Shown here: piece after piece, positions 32,701 through 42,584 of the stretch
Position numbering within the stretch: the stretch's first letter is position 1
Layout: each line of letters starts with the position of its first letter
NCBI GenBank assembly: GCA_036346375.1
Contig: CM070514.1
Location: forward strand, 17,326,463-17,390,462
Length of the DNA: 64,000 bases
Direction of reading: 5' to 3'
From: Guadua angustifolia
Lineage: Eukaryota; Streptophyta; Magnoliopsida; Poales; Poaceae
Notes under the pieces: model-generated
What the model was told of the DNA's origin: nothing
The model's database searches: none
Seen by the model: the letters and a program-made list of their open reading frames with translations, nothing else
Position numbers and translations under genes: made by a program

Positions 32701-34140
32701 GGTTGGGAGATCCCCAGAAGATGATCGGAGACAAAGTCCGGGCAAGTCAAGAAGATAAGGAAAGGAGATGATGCTAGCTAGATGCCGCGTGGATCAATGA
32801 GGGCCGTTGGATCGCGGTCTAGTTGATAGGTTAGCGGGTCTAGGTAGTATGCTTTGAAAACTATGCAAGAAAACCCTTTGTTGGTGTGGGCTTTGGGTTA
32901 GCCCTTGCATGGCTGTGTGACTGGGCAAATCCTAGCCCTTAGATAAGTTCTCTAGGGTTGAGGGCTGTATCCAAGGGTGGTAGGTGGCCCAAGAGTAGTA
33001 TAAATAGGGGTGGAGAGGTAGCCACCTCATCTTAAAGGTTGTAGAGATTTTTGTGCTCCTTTGTGCTTTGCTCACCTTGTTGTGAGGCTTTGTAAACCTC
33101 CTCCATCTAGAAATGCAAATCTTTTTCATTCATGCTTGAATTTAAATTACGCACTTACTTTATGTCTTAAATTTAGCATTTAAATTCAGCATTTAAATTC
33201 CTGCAATTTACTTTCTCGCAATTTACTTTCTTGCAATTTGGATTTGCCTCTCCTTCTAAATGTTGCTGATATTGGATGTTTCGAGTGTGTTCATATGGTT
33301 TTATGTCTCTTTTGCACTCTAGGATAGAGTAGAGGTCATCTTTTCTATCAAGTTGCAACTCGTCTGTAACTTGTTCTTCACAGAAGAGCCAAAGATTTGA
33401 TTTTTAGAAAAATCTTTTTTGAGTGATTCTTATTGAATAAAGTGTGGTACTCTCATATCCATCTGTAGAAAAAGTTTGGAGTCCACCTGTTGCACCGTTT
33501 GGGCGCCATGCGGTGAAAACCCAGCCCCAAACTTTCTGCTCGTAGTTCCTGACTATCTATGTTTTTTGCTTTTTTATGATTTTTTTGTAATGATTTTTGA
33601 GGTGAAATTTGGTGGAGTTCTTCATGACTCATTTTCTGATAGGGATAAAAATTCTAAAATTTTTTTGAGTACAGAAATCCACCAACCACTTATTCTAATT
33701 GAGAACAGTTTCTGGAAATTCTGCTTTTGCTTTTCTGAAAGTGACTTTTGTGATTTGGATTGATCTCCTTTCTAAAATCAAGAGTTGAATTGATTTCTTA
33801 TTGTTTTGGACACTAGATAACCAGGATTGTGACTTAAAAATCCCCACATATTCTATGGTACTCATCCATGCAAGTTAGGGGTACATATAGTTGTCTAGTT
33901 GTTCGGGTTTGTCACGATTTCCTTTGCGCGATCCTTTCAAGGTATTAGTTGGAGTATTTTGGGGGAAAATTTTATTTGCAACCATTCACCCCCTCTCTGT
34001 TTGCCATCTCAATCCTTCAATATGAAGTTTACACCCCTCTTCACCATGTCTTTTTCTGCAATTTTTTTGAACTCCTGAACACCCCTTTGAAATTTATCAC
34101 TCACATGGCTTTTTTGATACATCCATTCCACACGGTTCAT
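29729..34140 (-). pseudogene. TNP2-type CACTA transposase A, interrupted
   Basis: ATG at 34140 opens the transposase-associated domain (WMYQKSHVSDKFQRGVQEF), which is cut at codon Ile/Tyr by the solo LTR and resumes at 32354 with IYCPCIDCTNHRRF. Then come KFKSLMENDVKPLFSGC and LLLEGNECQQAF (32142-31861), PNDCILYHNAHQELHVCPVC (31800), TNP2 core pieces SPFLACMKWKYIMMSLLISG and LAPLIEDLVKLWNEGV (31430-31250), a DUF4218-type block (GMKSHDCHVLMTQTLPIAI, 30530-30480; HFIREIKIYGPAFLRYMYHFE, 30300-30230) and a C-terminal DUF4216-like block (GYDINGYTFYTES, 29810-29770; NSGVSIDA at the border). The transposase would cut and paste elements with matching ends. Several frameshifts and stops, for example near 32145, 31630 and 30370, show it is dead. 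Confidence 0.85.
32360..34019 (+). mobile_element. Solo Copia-type LTR in the CACTA transposase
   Basis: 1660 bp, starting TGAAAGACCATGTGG and ending CTCAATCCTTCA, flanked by exact 5-bp duplications ATATG (32355-32359 and 34020-34024). A TATA box (tataaatag) lies at 32999-33007. Start and end resemble the Copia 3' LTR at 28293-29728 (CATGTG near the start, cattcacccc near the end), so it is a related SIRE/Maximus-like family. No internal domain is present. Disregarding the insert and one ATATG copy restores the transposase frame between 34025 and 32354, which fixes both ends. ORFs inside (32932-33129, 33476-33763) are not supported as genes. Confidence 0.9.
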
Positions 34141-34539
34141 CTGCAATTAGACTTCACACAATAAAATTAAGGAAAAACTAGAGCGATAGCTAGCTAGCTA
34201 TTTCAAATATTGAGACATCATTTCAATTAATATTATCGTTGCAAATAGCGAACGGGTTTCAGGGTACCAACGATGACTCCTAATGTAGTGCAAAATTATG
34301 TAGTGCAAAATTGAAGGGGTCTGAAGGAATGTTCATATTTTCAAGAAAACCACAAATTCTGCAAAAAAGGGGAAATCTCCTCCTACTTGGCTTCAAATTT
34401 ACCCTCTTAACACCCACTCTTGAGGATTTCAATTTTTTCTCACCCAAATATTGCTTCCAACCACAGAATATGAATTGTTTTCTTAGGTGGCGGCGGAGAA
34501 AATCTCCTCTGAAAAACAGAGGAGATCGAGTTTAGAACG

Positions 34540-35046
34540 AGTGGTAACCTAGCGAGGCACATCAGAACCGATCTTACTTACGAAGCGATAATGATGTCTG
34601 TTCTCATCACTATCCGTTTTCAAATAAGAAGTGATAGTGATATGATCATGCACATCACAATTGGTTCTTACGGGAGAATCAATAATGATCTACATGAACA
34701 TCACTATCGCTTCCTTATTAAGAACTGATTGTGATGTGCACATTCACATCACAATAGATTCTTGTGTAAGATCATCACTATCGCTTCTTACAAAAGAACT
34801 GATTGTGATGAACATATGCACATCACAATCGGTTCTTTTGTAAGAAGCGATAGTGATGTGTATGATCATCACTATCGCTTCTCATATAAGAATAGATTGT
34901 GATGTGCCCAGTGTTGCTTCTAACCTCAGAACCGATAGTGATTATTTTTACTACCCCTCCTAAGTCATCTATCACAATCGTTTTTTCCTAAAAATTTAAG
35001 AACCGACCCCGGTGAAGCGATAGTGATGTACCATTCTGTAGTAGTG
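34540..35046 (-). repeat. Subterminal repeats and inverted end of CACTA A
   Basis: More than ten copies of a motif near CATCACTATCGCTTCT, in both orientations, with the companion 'cacatcacaatcggttct', fill about 34560-35030. The segment ends in CACTACTACAGAATG (minus strand, at 35046). Such subterminal arrays are the known binding sites for the TNPA-type regulator of CACTA elements. Between 34141 and 34540 lies the leader of the transposase gene, where I see no other feature. Confidence 0.8.
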
Positions 35047-35198
35047 TTATACGATCTAGAATAATTGTTTCCCATGTGCATCGTGTGCAAAAAGTTTGAA
35101 ATTTTTTGGATGATGAGTTAACTAGTTTGCTAACTAGTTCAAATAAGTTTAAACTGGAATTCAAATTAGAGTTCCATATATAAAAGGAGTATGTATAC

Positions 35199-36150
35199 TG
35201 TCGGTGTTTCGAATACCGGCAAGTGAATTTTTAGTCAAGGGGTCACGCGTTCCCTCTCCTCGAATGGCCTGACTCAGGGAGCCCAAGATGTATACTGGTT
35301 CGGGCCGAATGTCCCTACTTCCAGTTCGTGTGGTGGTTCTGTATTGCTTTGGGAGCAGAGGACTGCGCGGTGTTACAAGCGAGGACTAAGGACTAGCCTT
35401 GAGCGCCTCGTACAAGTGGGAGAAGTAAGAAATGCTCGTTCGTCAAGCCGTCCCCTTCCCTGAGGGTCCTGCCTCCCTTTATATAGTCGGAGGGGGCAGG
35501 TTACATGGGAGTTTGGAGAAAAAAGGATGGGGTGTCCTACGCCTAGGAGTCCTGGTCTTCAGTCTTGGCGACTGACCGGTGTCTGCTCGCCCCATGCTGG
35601 GTTGGTAGATACGTCAAGTGGCATGGTCTTCCGTTTCGTCGGGAAGTGGCGCACCTACTCTCTGCGTGCTTGTCAGATGCTGACGCCGTAGCGCCTGGCT
35701 CTGGCGTTGCCTCGGGAGGGAGCACATCCTCCCACTGTGCATGGCTGGACGATGAGACTGGTGCTTGACTTCAGCAACCACCTCGCTACCTTGGGAAGGA
35801 GCCACCTGCCCCCGCACGGTCACTCTGAGCCGTCGTGTCCGTGGGGCAGGTGGCCAACTCGAGGTCCTCCGGTGAGGGTCTGGCGCCCGACCTTCGGCGG
35901 AGATTGCCTTAGCTTGGTCGGAGCTTATGGGGCGTCCGACCCATGGCAGGAGTCGGACCGCCCCCAGGTCGGCTTGGTCGGGGCTCGTGGGGCGCCCGAC
36001 CCATGGCGGGTGTTCGACCGCCCCCTGGTTGATTTGGTCGGGGATGAGAGCCCTTTGTGGTCCCACGGGCCCTTGGGCCAAAGTTGGATTCGGGGCAGCC
36101 CACTCGTCGTCCTGCGCCGCTGGGGGTACCCATGGTATGAGTATTCGTCA
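35199..36150 (-). repeat. 3' LTR of Tat element 2
   Basis: On the minus strand it starts TGACGAATACTCATACC (36150) and ends TATTCGAAACACCGACA (35199), 952 bp. A minus-strand TATA (actatataaaggg) lies at about 35475-35488. The purine-rich CCTGGGGGCTAC on the minus strand (36162-36151) fits a polypurine tract. Three GC-rich copies of a ~55-bp unit (cttggtcgg...cccgacccatggc) lie at about 35905-36040, which keeps several spurious ORFs open. Confidence 0.75.
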
Positions 36151-36327
36151 GTAGCCCCCAGGGCCGTCCTGGAATGCGCGGCATTTGCTCTTTTGACTTT
36201 CATTTAATGTCCAGTGCGTTCCTGGATGGGCCCACCATCTCGACGCACGCAACTGCTTCGACGCGATGACGCTTCGGCTTCTTACGCCTTCATTTATTTG
36301 AAACTGCTCGGCTTCTGCGCCTCAAGC

Positions 36328-36693
36328 ATATAAGAGCGGTACGGTTGCAGGAATTGGAGTAATTATTCGCCTCGCGGATTTTCCACTGCTCCGCAACACT
36401 TAGTTTCTCTTAAATCTTCAATGGCTTCTTGCCGCTTCTCTTCTTCTAGCGACGAAACCCCGCTGTCGCCCTTCTCCGCGAAAGGGCTGGTATTCAGCTT
36501 TGGAGAAGAAGGACCGCCGGCACCTACGGACGAGGAGGTCTTCCTCGCGGAGCTTTGGGATGACTTCAGGCTCGCCATGGCTGAACGGGCTGAGCTAGAC
36601 GACGTTGCCTGCGACGCTGCCGCCGTTGATGCGCTGATCGACATCGTCCCGAAGCTCGTCAAGGCGAGGGATGCCCTCATCGAGGAGGTTTGA
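36328..36693 (+). CDS. Small plus-strand ORF with its own TATA box in Tat element 2
   Basis: A TATA box (catataagag, 36327-36336) lies 85-95 bp upstream of ATG 36421, which opens a 90-residue frame ending TGA at 36691-36693. The protein begins MASCRFSSSSDETPLSPFSA, has an acidic middle (PTDEEVFLAELWDDFRLAMA) and an alpha-helical end (AVDALIDIVPKLVKARDAL). The sequence around the ATG (cttcaATGGCT) is a good plant start context. I do not recognise the product. Position just inside the 3' LTR and orientation opposite to gag-pol match the antisense genes of Tat elements; it may be the first exon of a longer antisense transcript. The frame is intact in an otherwise decayed element. Confidence 0.5.
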
Positions 36694-37329
36694 CGCGCGC
36701 GCGGCGCTTAGATTTATATGCTGTCTTGATTTCTTTGAGCTAGATTGATGCTTTGCTATTTCTTAACTGTTATGCAAACAATCGTGCGCAATATAAATGG
36801 ACAAAACTCCAAGTCTTTATACTCGGTTGTCACTAGCTTTTCGCCCTTTCCAAACTTTCATCCATGCGGTTTCTTGGAGCCTAACCATAGCATCGCGCAA
36901 CAAGGCAACGGGTTCTCAGGGGTGGTATATGGCTTGCGGTGCTCGCGGTGACAGTCAACAGGACTTTGCAGGGTTAACCCGGGTGTATGAGCCGCGTCTG
37001 AGCCTACCGTGCCATACCCGATCCCCTGATCACCCGGCCCTAGGTGACGCAAAGGCCCTGAGCACCGAGCGGAACGGGTGGTTGCCCCGGTAGGCGAAAT
37101 CCGACCGACTTGGTTGGCAAAATCCGACTGGGCGCATGCGAGCGGACCCAATCGGCTTCACGTCCGAGCGGGTCGGGTGGCTACCTTGGTCGGCAGAGTC
37201 CGACCGACTTGGTCGGCCGGTTTCGGTCGGTGCGCGCGAGCGCACCCAGTGGGTGTAGCCCCTGAGCGGGTCAGAGAGCCGGTCGGGGGGTTCACTCTTG
37301 CTGGAGGGGGCCGACCGACTTGGTCGGAG

Positions 37330-37905
37330 GGATCTGGCCTGCAGACGCCCAGATGCCTTAGGCGTGGTTCTGGTATCTGAGTGCTAGTCTTACGTCGTAG
37401 CTCGACACTGCCTTGGTCGGCACGGACGCCCAGATGCCTTAGGCATGGCCCGGGTGTCCGAGTGGTAGTTTTACGTCGTAGCCCGACGCTGCCTTGGTCG
37501 GCACGGACGCCTAGATGCCTTAGGCGTGGCCCTGGTGTTCGAGTGCTAGTTTTACGTTGTAGCTCGACGTTGCCTTGGTCGGCACGGATGCCCAGATGTC
37601 TTAGGCGTGGCCCTGGAATCCGAGTGCTAGTTTTACGTCGTAGCTCGACGCTGCCTTGGTCGGCACGGAAGCCCAGATGCCTTAGGCATGGCCCTAGTGT
37701 CTGAGTGCTAGTTTTACGTCGTAGCTCGACGTTGCCTTGATCGGCACGAACGCCCAGATGCCTTAGGCATGGCCCCGTGTCCGAAAGTGCTAGTTTTACG
37801 TCAGAGTTTCGGCTGTTTTGTCGGCACGGACGCCAGATGCCTTAGGCAAGGTTCTGGTGTCCGAGTGCTAGTTTTACGTCCTAGCTCGACGTGTTCGTAA
37901 GGCTG
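37330..37905. repeat. 81-bp tandem repeat, about seven copies
   Basis: Unit starts 'ggacgcccagatgccttagg' and includes 'gagtgctagttttacgtcgtagctcgacg' and 'gccttggtcggcac'. Copies start at 37424, 37505, 37586, 37667, 37748 and 37828, so the period is 81 bp (once 80), with a diverged copy on the left at about 37340 and a partial copy after 37828. As 81 is a multiple of three, one frame stays open for 107 codons with a 27-residue period (37381-37704); I regard this as a by-product. At 37090-37330 there is a looser array built on 'ccgaccgacttggtcgg'. Confidence 0.92.
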
Positions 37906-38740
37906 GTTTTTACGCCGGAGCTAGGTGAAGGGCGTCCGTCCCGAGTCCTCATCTGTTGAGGCTATCTGTGGGAGGAATGGCTGCTGTCTGTCCCACGTGT
38001 ACGCCCCGTCCGCAGGTGTGGGACCTGGAGGGGGTGAGCAAACGCATGTTTACCGTGTTGGTTTGAACATCGTGCTCGTGGAGCTAATAACGAGTAATCC
38101 GAGTGGGACCTGGAGATCCCTCCCAAGGGGGACCTTTCCAGTGACGATCCTGTCAGGTGTCGGACTACCGGGGCGCACGGCATGAGAAACCTTTCTTTAC
38201 TCGATCTTGTATCGGACTCCGGGTCGTCCGCTGACCCGGAGTGCAGCTGGCTGCCACCCATCAATGGGTTCCACGAGAGAGTGTGAAGTATGGTCTCGGA
38301 CACGAGTTAAGGCGATTGGGTCGTCAGCCGACCCAACTAGAGGCCCACTGGGGGCTCGCCTTGTCCTCTCCCCTCGCTCAATTTTCTGCTAGGGGCGGCC
38401 CCGATTCCACTTGGTGGATCAGGCCTTTGGGAACCCGCAGCGCTAGACTAGGCCCCGGGCGTGAGCTATTGAGCTCCTTGCCACCTCGAGGCCACAGCGG
38501 CCCAGTGGGCCTTTCATACCTATCACGGGGCAATTGACCCCCAGCAGGCGTAAAACCGAAGGTCATGGGCGCCGCCTGACATAAAGGTCCTTGCGCCTCG
38601 CCGTCTCCGCTAAGAATTAATGCGTAGTGGAGGAAATGGAAACAAGTGTTTTACCAAATGACTTGCCATGTGGTCTGAGAGACGGACGTGCCACGCTCGC
38701 CCGAGGTGGTGTTGTTTATGTTTGGCGCTCGTTCGGCTCC

Positions 38741-41700
38741 TATAAATTCAATGCTGGGCGCCGAGCGGTATTCTGCCTTTGTTTTCCCCACCTCCCTTCG
38801 CCGAGAGAAAAAGAGAGCAAAGGAGCCAGAGAAAAGAGTTCCTCACCTTCCTCTTCTCCTACCTTTTCGCTGCTCTCATCTCCGGAGATGTCGTGGGTCG
38901 GAGTTCTGGCCACCCCAAATGCACGCGGCTTGGCTTAGAGAAGAAGGGTTCCTCCTCCACAAGACATCTCGAGGTGGAGGGTGCCGACGGGGTCGCGGTC
39001 CTCGCCGAAGACGACGAGATCGCCGTGCTCGCCTCGCTCTCTACGAGCTGGTTCGGCCTCGCTTCATCCGCTCGTCTGCTGGCTATCTTGCTTACATAGC
39101 GGTTCGCGATTCTGCGGTGAGGCGTTCTTGGGGATCGAACCCCACTGGGCGCTCTGGAGGCACTTCTTCCATGCGCGGCTGAGGAAGGACAAGCCAGCGG
39201 ATACCATGGCACCCATCAGCGGCGTGGCCCTCCAACAAGCGGCGGTCGTCAGGCAATGACTACATCGAAGTGAAGCTGCCATCGTTGAACCGGGGGTGGC
39301 ACTCTGAGTGGTTTTATGCCCGGAACCTGGGAGGCAGCGCCCCGGCCTTCACCGGCTGGCTTCCCGTGGCGGGGCTTGAGTGGACTTGGGGCACCGACCG
39401 GAAGGAGAAGAACAAGGTGGACGTGATCATCGACCAGATCAAGGTCCAGAAGGACCGGCTCGACCGGGCGACGTCGCAGCGCGCGATTCATGAAGATGCT
39501 GCTCAACCCTCATGGATAGGGCGCGCCCCATGTTTCAGTATGAAGGGGTGTCCGACCTGATGAGAATGGCACAGTCGGAGCTCCCCGCATCGGAGGTCGG
39601 GGCTCAGGTGTTCGTCGTCATGTGCGGCAATGCCACCGAGGCAGCGGGTGGCCACCCCGAGCCATTCTCGACGCGCAATCCCCCAAATCTGGTAACCCGA
39701 GCAATTCTCTTCCTTTTCTCTTCTTCCTCCCCCAGCCCTTAGTATTTGGTCTGACTAGTGTCCTCCTGGAAGGGCTGGCCGACGGCCTCTGGGCATTACA
39801 ACCGGGGAGAAGGAGTTGAGGGTCGCAGCTGCGGGCGTCAGCAAGAAGACGAATCCGCCAGAAGAGGCGTATGAGGAGAGGAGGAGGAAGAAGAACGCGG
39901 AGAAGAAGCAAGAGCGTGCGGCGAGGAGGTCTCCGACACGACCACCGTCGATACGGCTGGTCCGGAGTCGTCCTCGAGTAACAGCAGCGGTGACAGCACC
40001 GGTGACCCATATCGCGGGTTCAACTTCGGGCCATCGACTGGCGGTGGCCCGGACGAGGGTGCCGGCACGAGCGCCGCCATCGCCGAGCCCCAAGTGGAGG
40101 CATCCCAGGTGGAGGCGTCCCTGGGGAAGCAGAGGAGTGACTCGCCTCTGCAAGGGGGGCCGACGAAGAAGGCGTGGTTGCCGCGCACCCACTCGGCGTT
40201 GTAAGTGTCCTCTTTGCTCCCGAGTTGCATTGCATTAGAGTTTGTTCGAGTAGTTTCCAACCGACCATCGTGTGCAGGATCTACACAGGGGTGGCCGTGG
40301 CGGCAGCAGCAAGATCCGGCGGTGGCCGTGAGGGTCGAGCTGCTGGGGCGGCGCGCAGGCGGAGCCGCAGCGCCGAGGCGCCACAGCGGTGGCTGAGCCT
40401 GGCATGAGCCGACAAGAGTCGAGGCACTGCCGGCAGAGTTGGAGCGTGAGGAGGTCCTGGCGATCCTTGGCGAGTCTGGGCCTCGGCCAGAGGCCGAAGA
40501 GGGAGAGGAGGAGCTCCCACCACCACCGCCAGGGGAACCGCCGGCTCATGCGATCCGGGTGCTTGGGTGATCTCGCCACACCACTGGGAGCCCACCACCG
40601 AGGCGGTCTGCCGAACCACGGGAAGTGCTGCGTGATCCTCAGATGCGCAATAAGCGGGTGATCTCAAAGGAGTCCACTTGGCCACCTTTGCCCGTGCTGA
40701 GCTGGCCGGGTGAGGATCCATCCGGCAGGCCGTCCCTGGTGCTGGACAACACGGCGGAGCACGGGGAGTGGGAGGCTCTCCAGGAGGGCGCGCGGCACGT
40801 TGAGGCTGAGGTGAACCAGATTCGAAAAGGTTTGGCCCTCGCCCTCGAGTCCTCTGGCAAGGTGTTGGACACCATCACCGGGGGGATTCACCCGATCGAC
40901 ACGGTAAGCCAAACAAAACCCCGTCCTTGCAGTTTTTGACGAGTTTGCGCTAGGCTAATAGGGTGTTTGTGTTCTGTAGCACTTGCGGGCCCGATCGGAG
41001 GACAAGTCCGGGTTCCTCTGGCGTTTGCATGGCCGGAGGACGGCCGCCGAGGAGGAGCGCGACCGGCTGCATCCCGAGCTGCACGACGCTCGGGAGGCCT
41101 TGGTTCGCGAGCAAGCGGAGGCAGAAAAGGCCCGTCGGGAGTCAGATCAGGTCGTGCAAGTCTTGTTCGAGGAGCGCCAGACAAACCAGTCCTTGAGGAC
41201 GAGGGTGTTCGAGCTCGAGTCTCCGGCGGGGCCAATATAGGTTAGGGGCTGCTGCCGCCGCGGAAGAGACCGCATGGTCGGAGGTGACCCGCCCCGGTGT
41301 GAGCGACGGCCTGTGGGGACGCCAGTAATCAAGACGAGTGGGACGCCGCTCGGGAGGAGTTGGCTCGGCGAAGAAACTTGGCGATGACTCAGCAATCCTT
41401 ATCGAGAATCTTCGAAGGGATGCTGCGCGCGACCAAGAGGCGCATGAACAGGCCCTGGCTAGGGTCAAGGAGGAGCTCCGCGCTCTGACCAACTTCGCGG
41501 CTGGTAAGTGACCCAACCCCTTGATCAATTTTGCGATCGCAGCTCGCCGGGCGTGCTCTTTTGACAAGGTTTCAATCTGCAGAGTTGCAGAAGAATTTGA
41601 GAGGCGCCATGGAGGTGCGGAGACTAGTAGAGGAGGCGCGTGATGTGGCATTCATGGCGCGGGATGTGGCCTTGACGGCGCAGCAGCTGGCGGAGGAGGA

Positions 41701-42049
41701 GCGATCCGAGCAGGCCGCTGAGCTGGCGGCCCTTCGAGGGGTCGGCCGGGACGTCTGCGACCGGGTGCTCAGGATTGCTCCTCCGGGCTCGAGTTCGCTT
41801 GCCACCGAGCTAGCCCGCGTGCCCGAGCACGTCGAGAGCTCGGTGAATGAAGGCATCGTACTCGGGGCCTCTTTGGCGCTTGTCTGCACCATCTCCCACT
41901 ATGATGGTATCGACCTCGACACCGTTAGCAGTGGGATCGCCGGGAACCAGACTGACTTGGAGATCGACGGGTTCGAGACCCAAGTCGAGCCGTGCGCCCG
42001 AGTGATCGCCAAAAGGATACCGCGGCGGAGCATCCTCCACCGAGAGTAG
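38741..42049 (+). pseudogene. Spliced antisense gene, 'putative gypsy-type transposon' family, in Tat element 2
   Basis: A TATA box (tataaatt, 38741) precedes ATG 38888. Recognisable blocks: LAEDDEIAVLASL and FIRSSAGYLAYIAV (38995-39110), LGIEPHWALWRHFFHARLRK (39130-39190), WFYARNLGGSAPAFTGWLPV (39310-39370), KEKNKVDVIIDQIKVQKDR (39400-39460), RARPMFQYEGVSDLMRM (39515-39570), then Ala/Glu-rich coiled-coil exons (40960-41240 and 41585-41780) and a C-terminal block (VPEHVESSVNEGIVLGASLA) ending TAG 42047-42049. Introns with consensus borders are visible at 40201-40277 (GTAAGT...TGCAG), 40904-40979 (GTAAGC...TGTAG) and 41504-41582 (GTAAGT...TGCAG). Frameshifts occur at 39100-39500 and stops at 38936 and around 41238. 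Homologues are annotated widely in grasses but their function is unknown. The orientation is opposite to gag-pol. Confidence 0.65.
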
Positions 42050-42584
42050 ATGTGTTAAATGTTTTTCTTTTTGCAATGTAATGACTTTAGTATATAATGA
42101 ACTAAAGTTTATTTAAATGTTTTGGCCGGCCGGGCCAACTGTAAGTTCGACTGTCTTTTGCACTTTCTTGTGGTGATGAACACTTGACGACCATAGCCTT
42201 AGAAACCGCTGGGGTTGTTCAAGCGTAGGTCGGTGTGTTAACATTTTTGAAGGAAGCGTAAAGAGAGCAGGAACTTAGGTATGAAAACGTTCACTTGTGC
42301 GCACACGGGAAAGGAGTGTTCCCGACCTACTATGGATCGTCCCGCATGGGCACTTCCTTCTTCCGCAAAGCACTACTTAACAACCATAGCCGCTGGGGCG
42401 TAGGTCATAGCACTTGGGTCGAAAGGGATACCGCTAGGGGGAACCCAATAGCCAGTCAGGTCACCGACCCGTGTGAGTGTATGAACTAGTAGCCCCTGAG
42501 TGGTGCGTGGGGACCAGGCTGTGGTCACCACGTAGCACTTGAACTCGGACGAAGGGTAAAAAGGTGCGAGGACGAGAAAGAGTT

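Larger units (their letters stand above)
29729..35046 (-). mobile_element. CACTA (En/Spm-like) DNA transposon A, right part
   Basis: The minus-strand 5' terminus is at 35046, where the plus strand ends ...ctgtagtagtg, i.e. the inverted end CACTACTACAGAATG. Subterminal repeats follow (34540-35030), then a TNP2-type transposase running leftwards to 29729, where the Copia 3' LTR begins inside the last conserved transposase block. The remaining 3' end must lie left of the window, beyond the Copia 5' LTR. A solo LTR (32360-34019) is inserted in the first coding exon. The 3-bp TSD candidate at the right is TTA (35047-35049). Confidence 0.85.

Noticed and set aside
33476..33763. 95-codon Phe/Asp-rich ORF
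   Set aside because: Inside the solo Copia LTR; composition follows the T-rich DNA.
35047..35198. 152 bp between CACTA A and the Tat LTR as part of CACTA B
   Set aside because: No transposase blocks or CACTA B subterminal motifs are present, so nothing shows that Tat element 2 is simply nested in CACTA B.
35614..36207. Several 90-166-codon ORFs on both strands
   Set aside because: Produced by GC-rich repeats of the Tat LTR and sharing no motif with the element's proteins.
37381..37704. 107-codon ORF with 27-residue repeats as a repeat protein gene
   Set aside because: No start context or promoter, and openness follows from an 81-bp tandem period; the array drifts to 80 bp at its end.
41142..41651. 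169-codon minus-strand ORF
   Set aside because: Antisense shadow of the coiled-coil exons and introns of the plus-strand gene.
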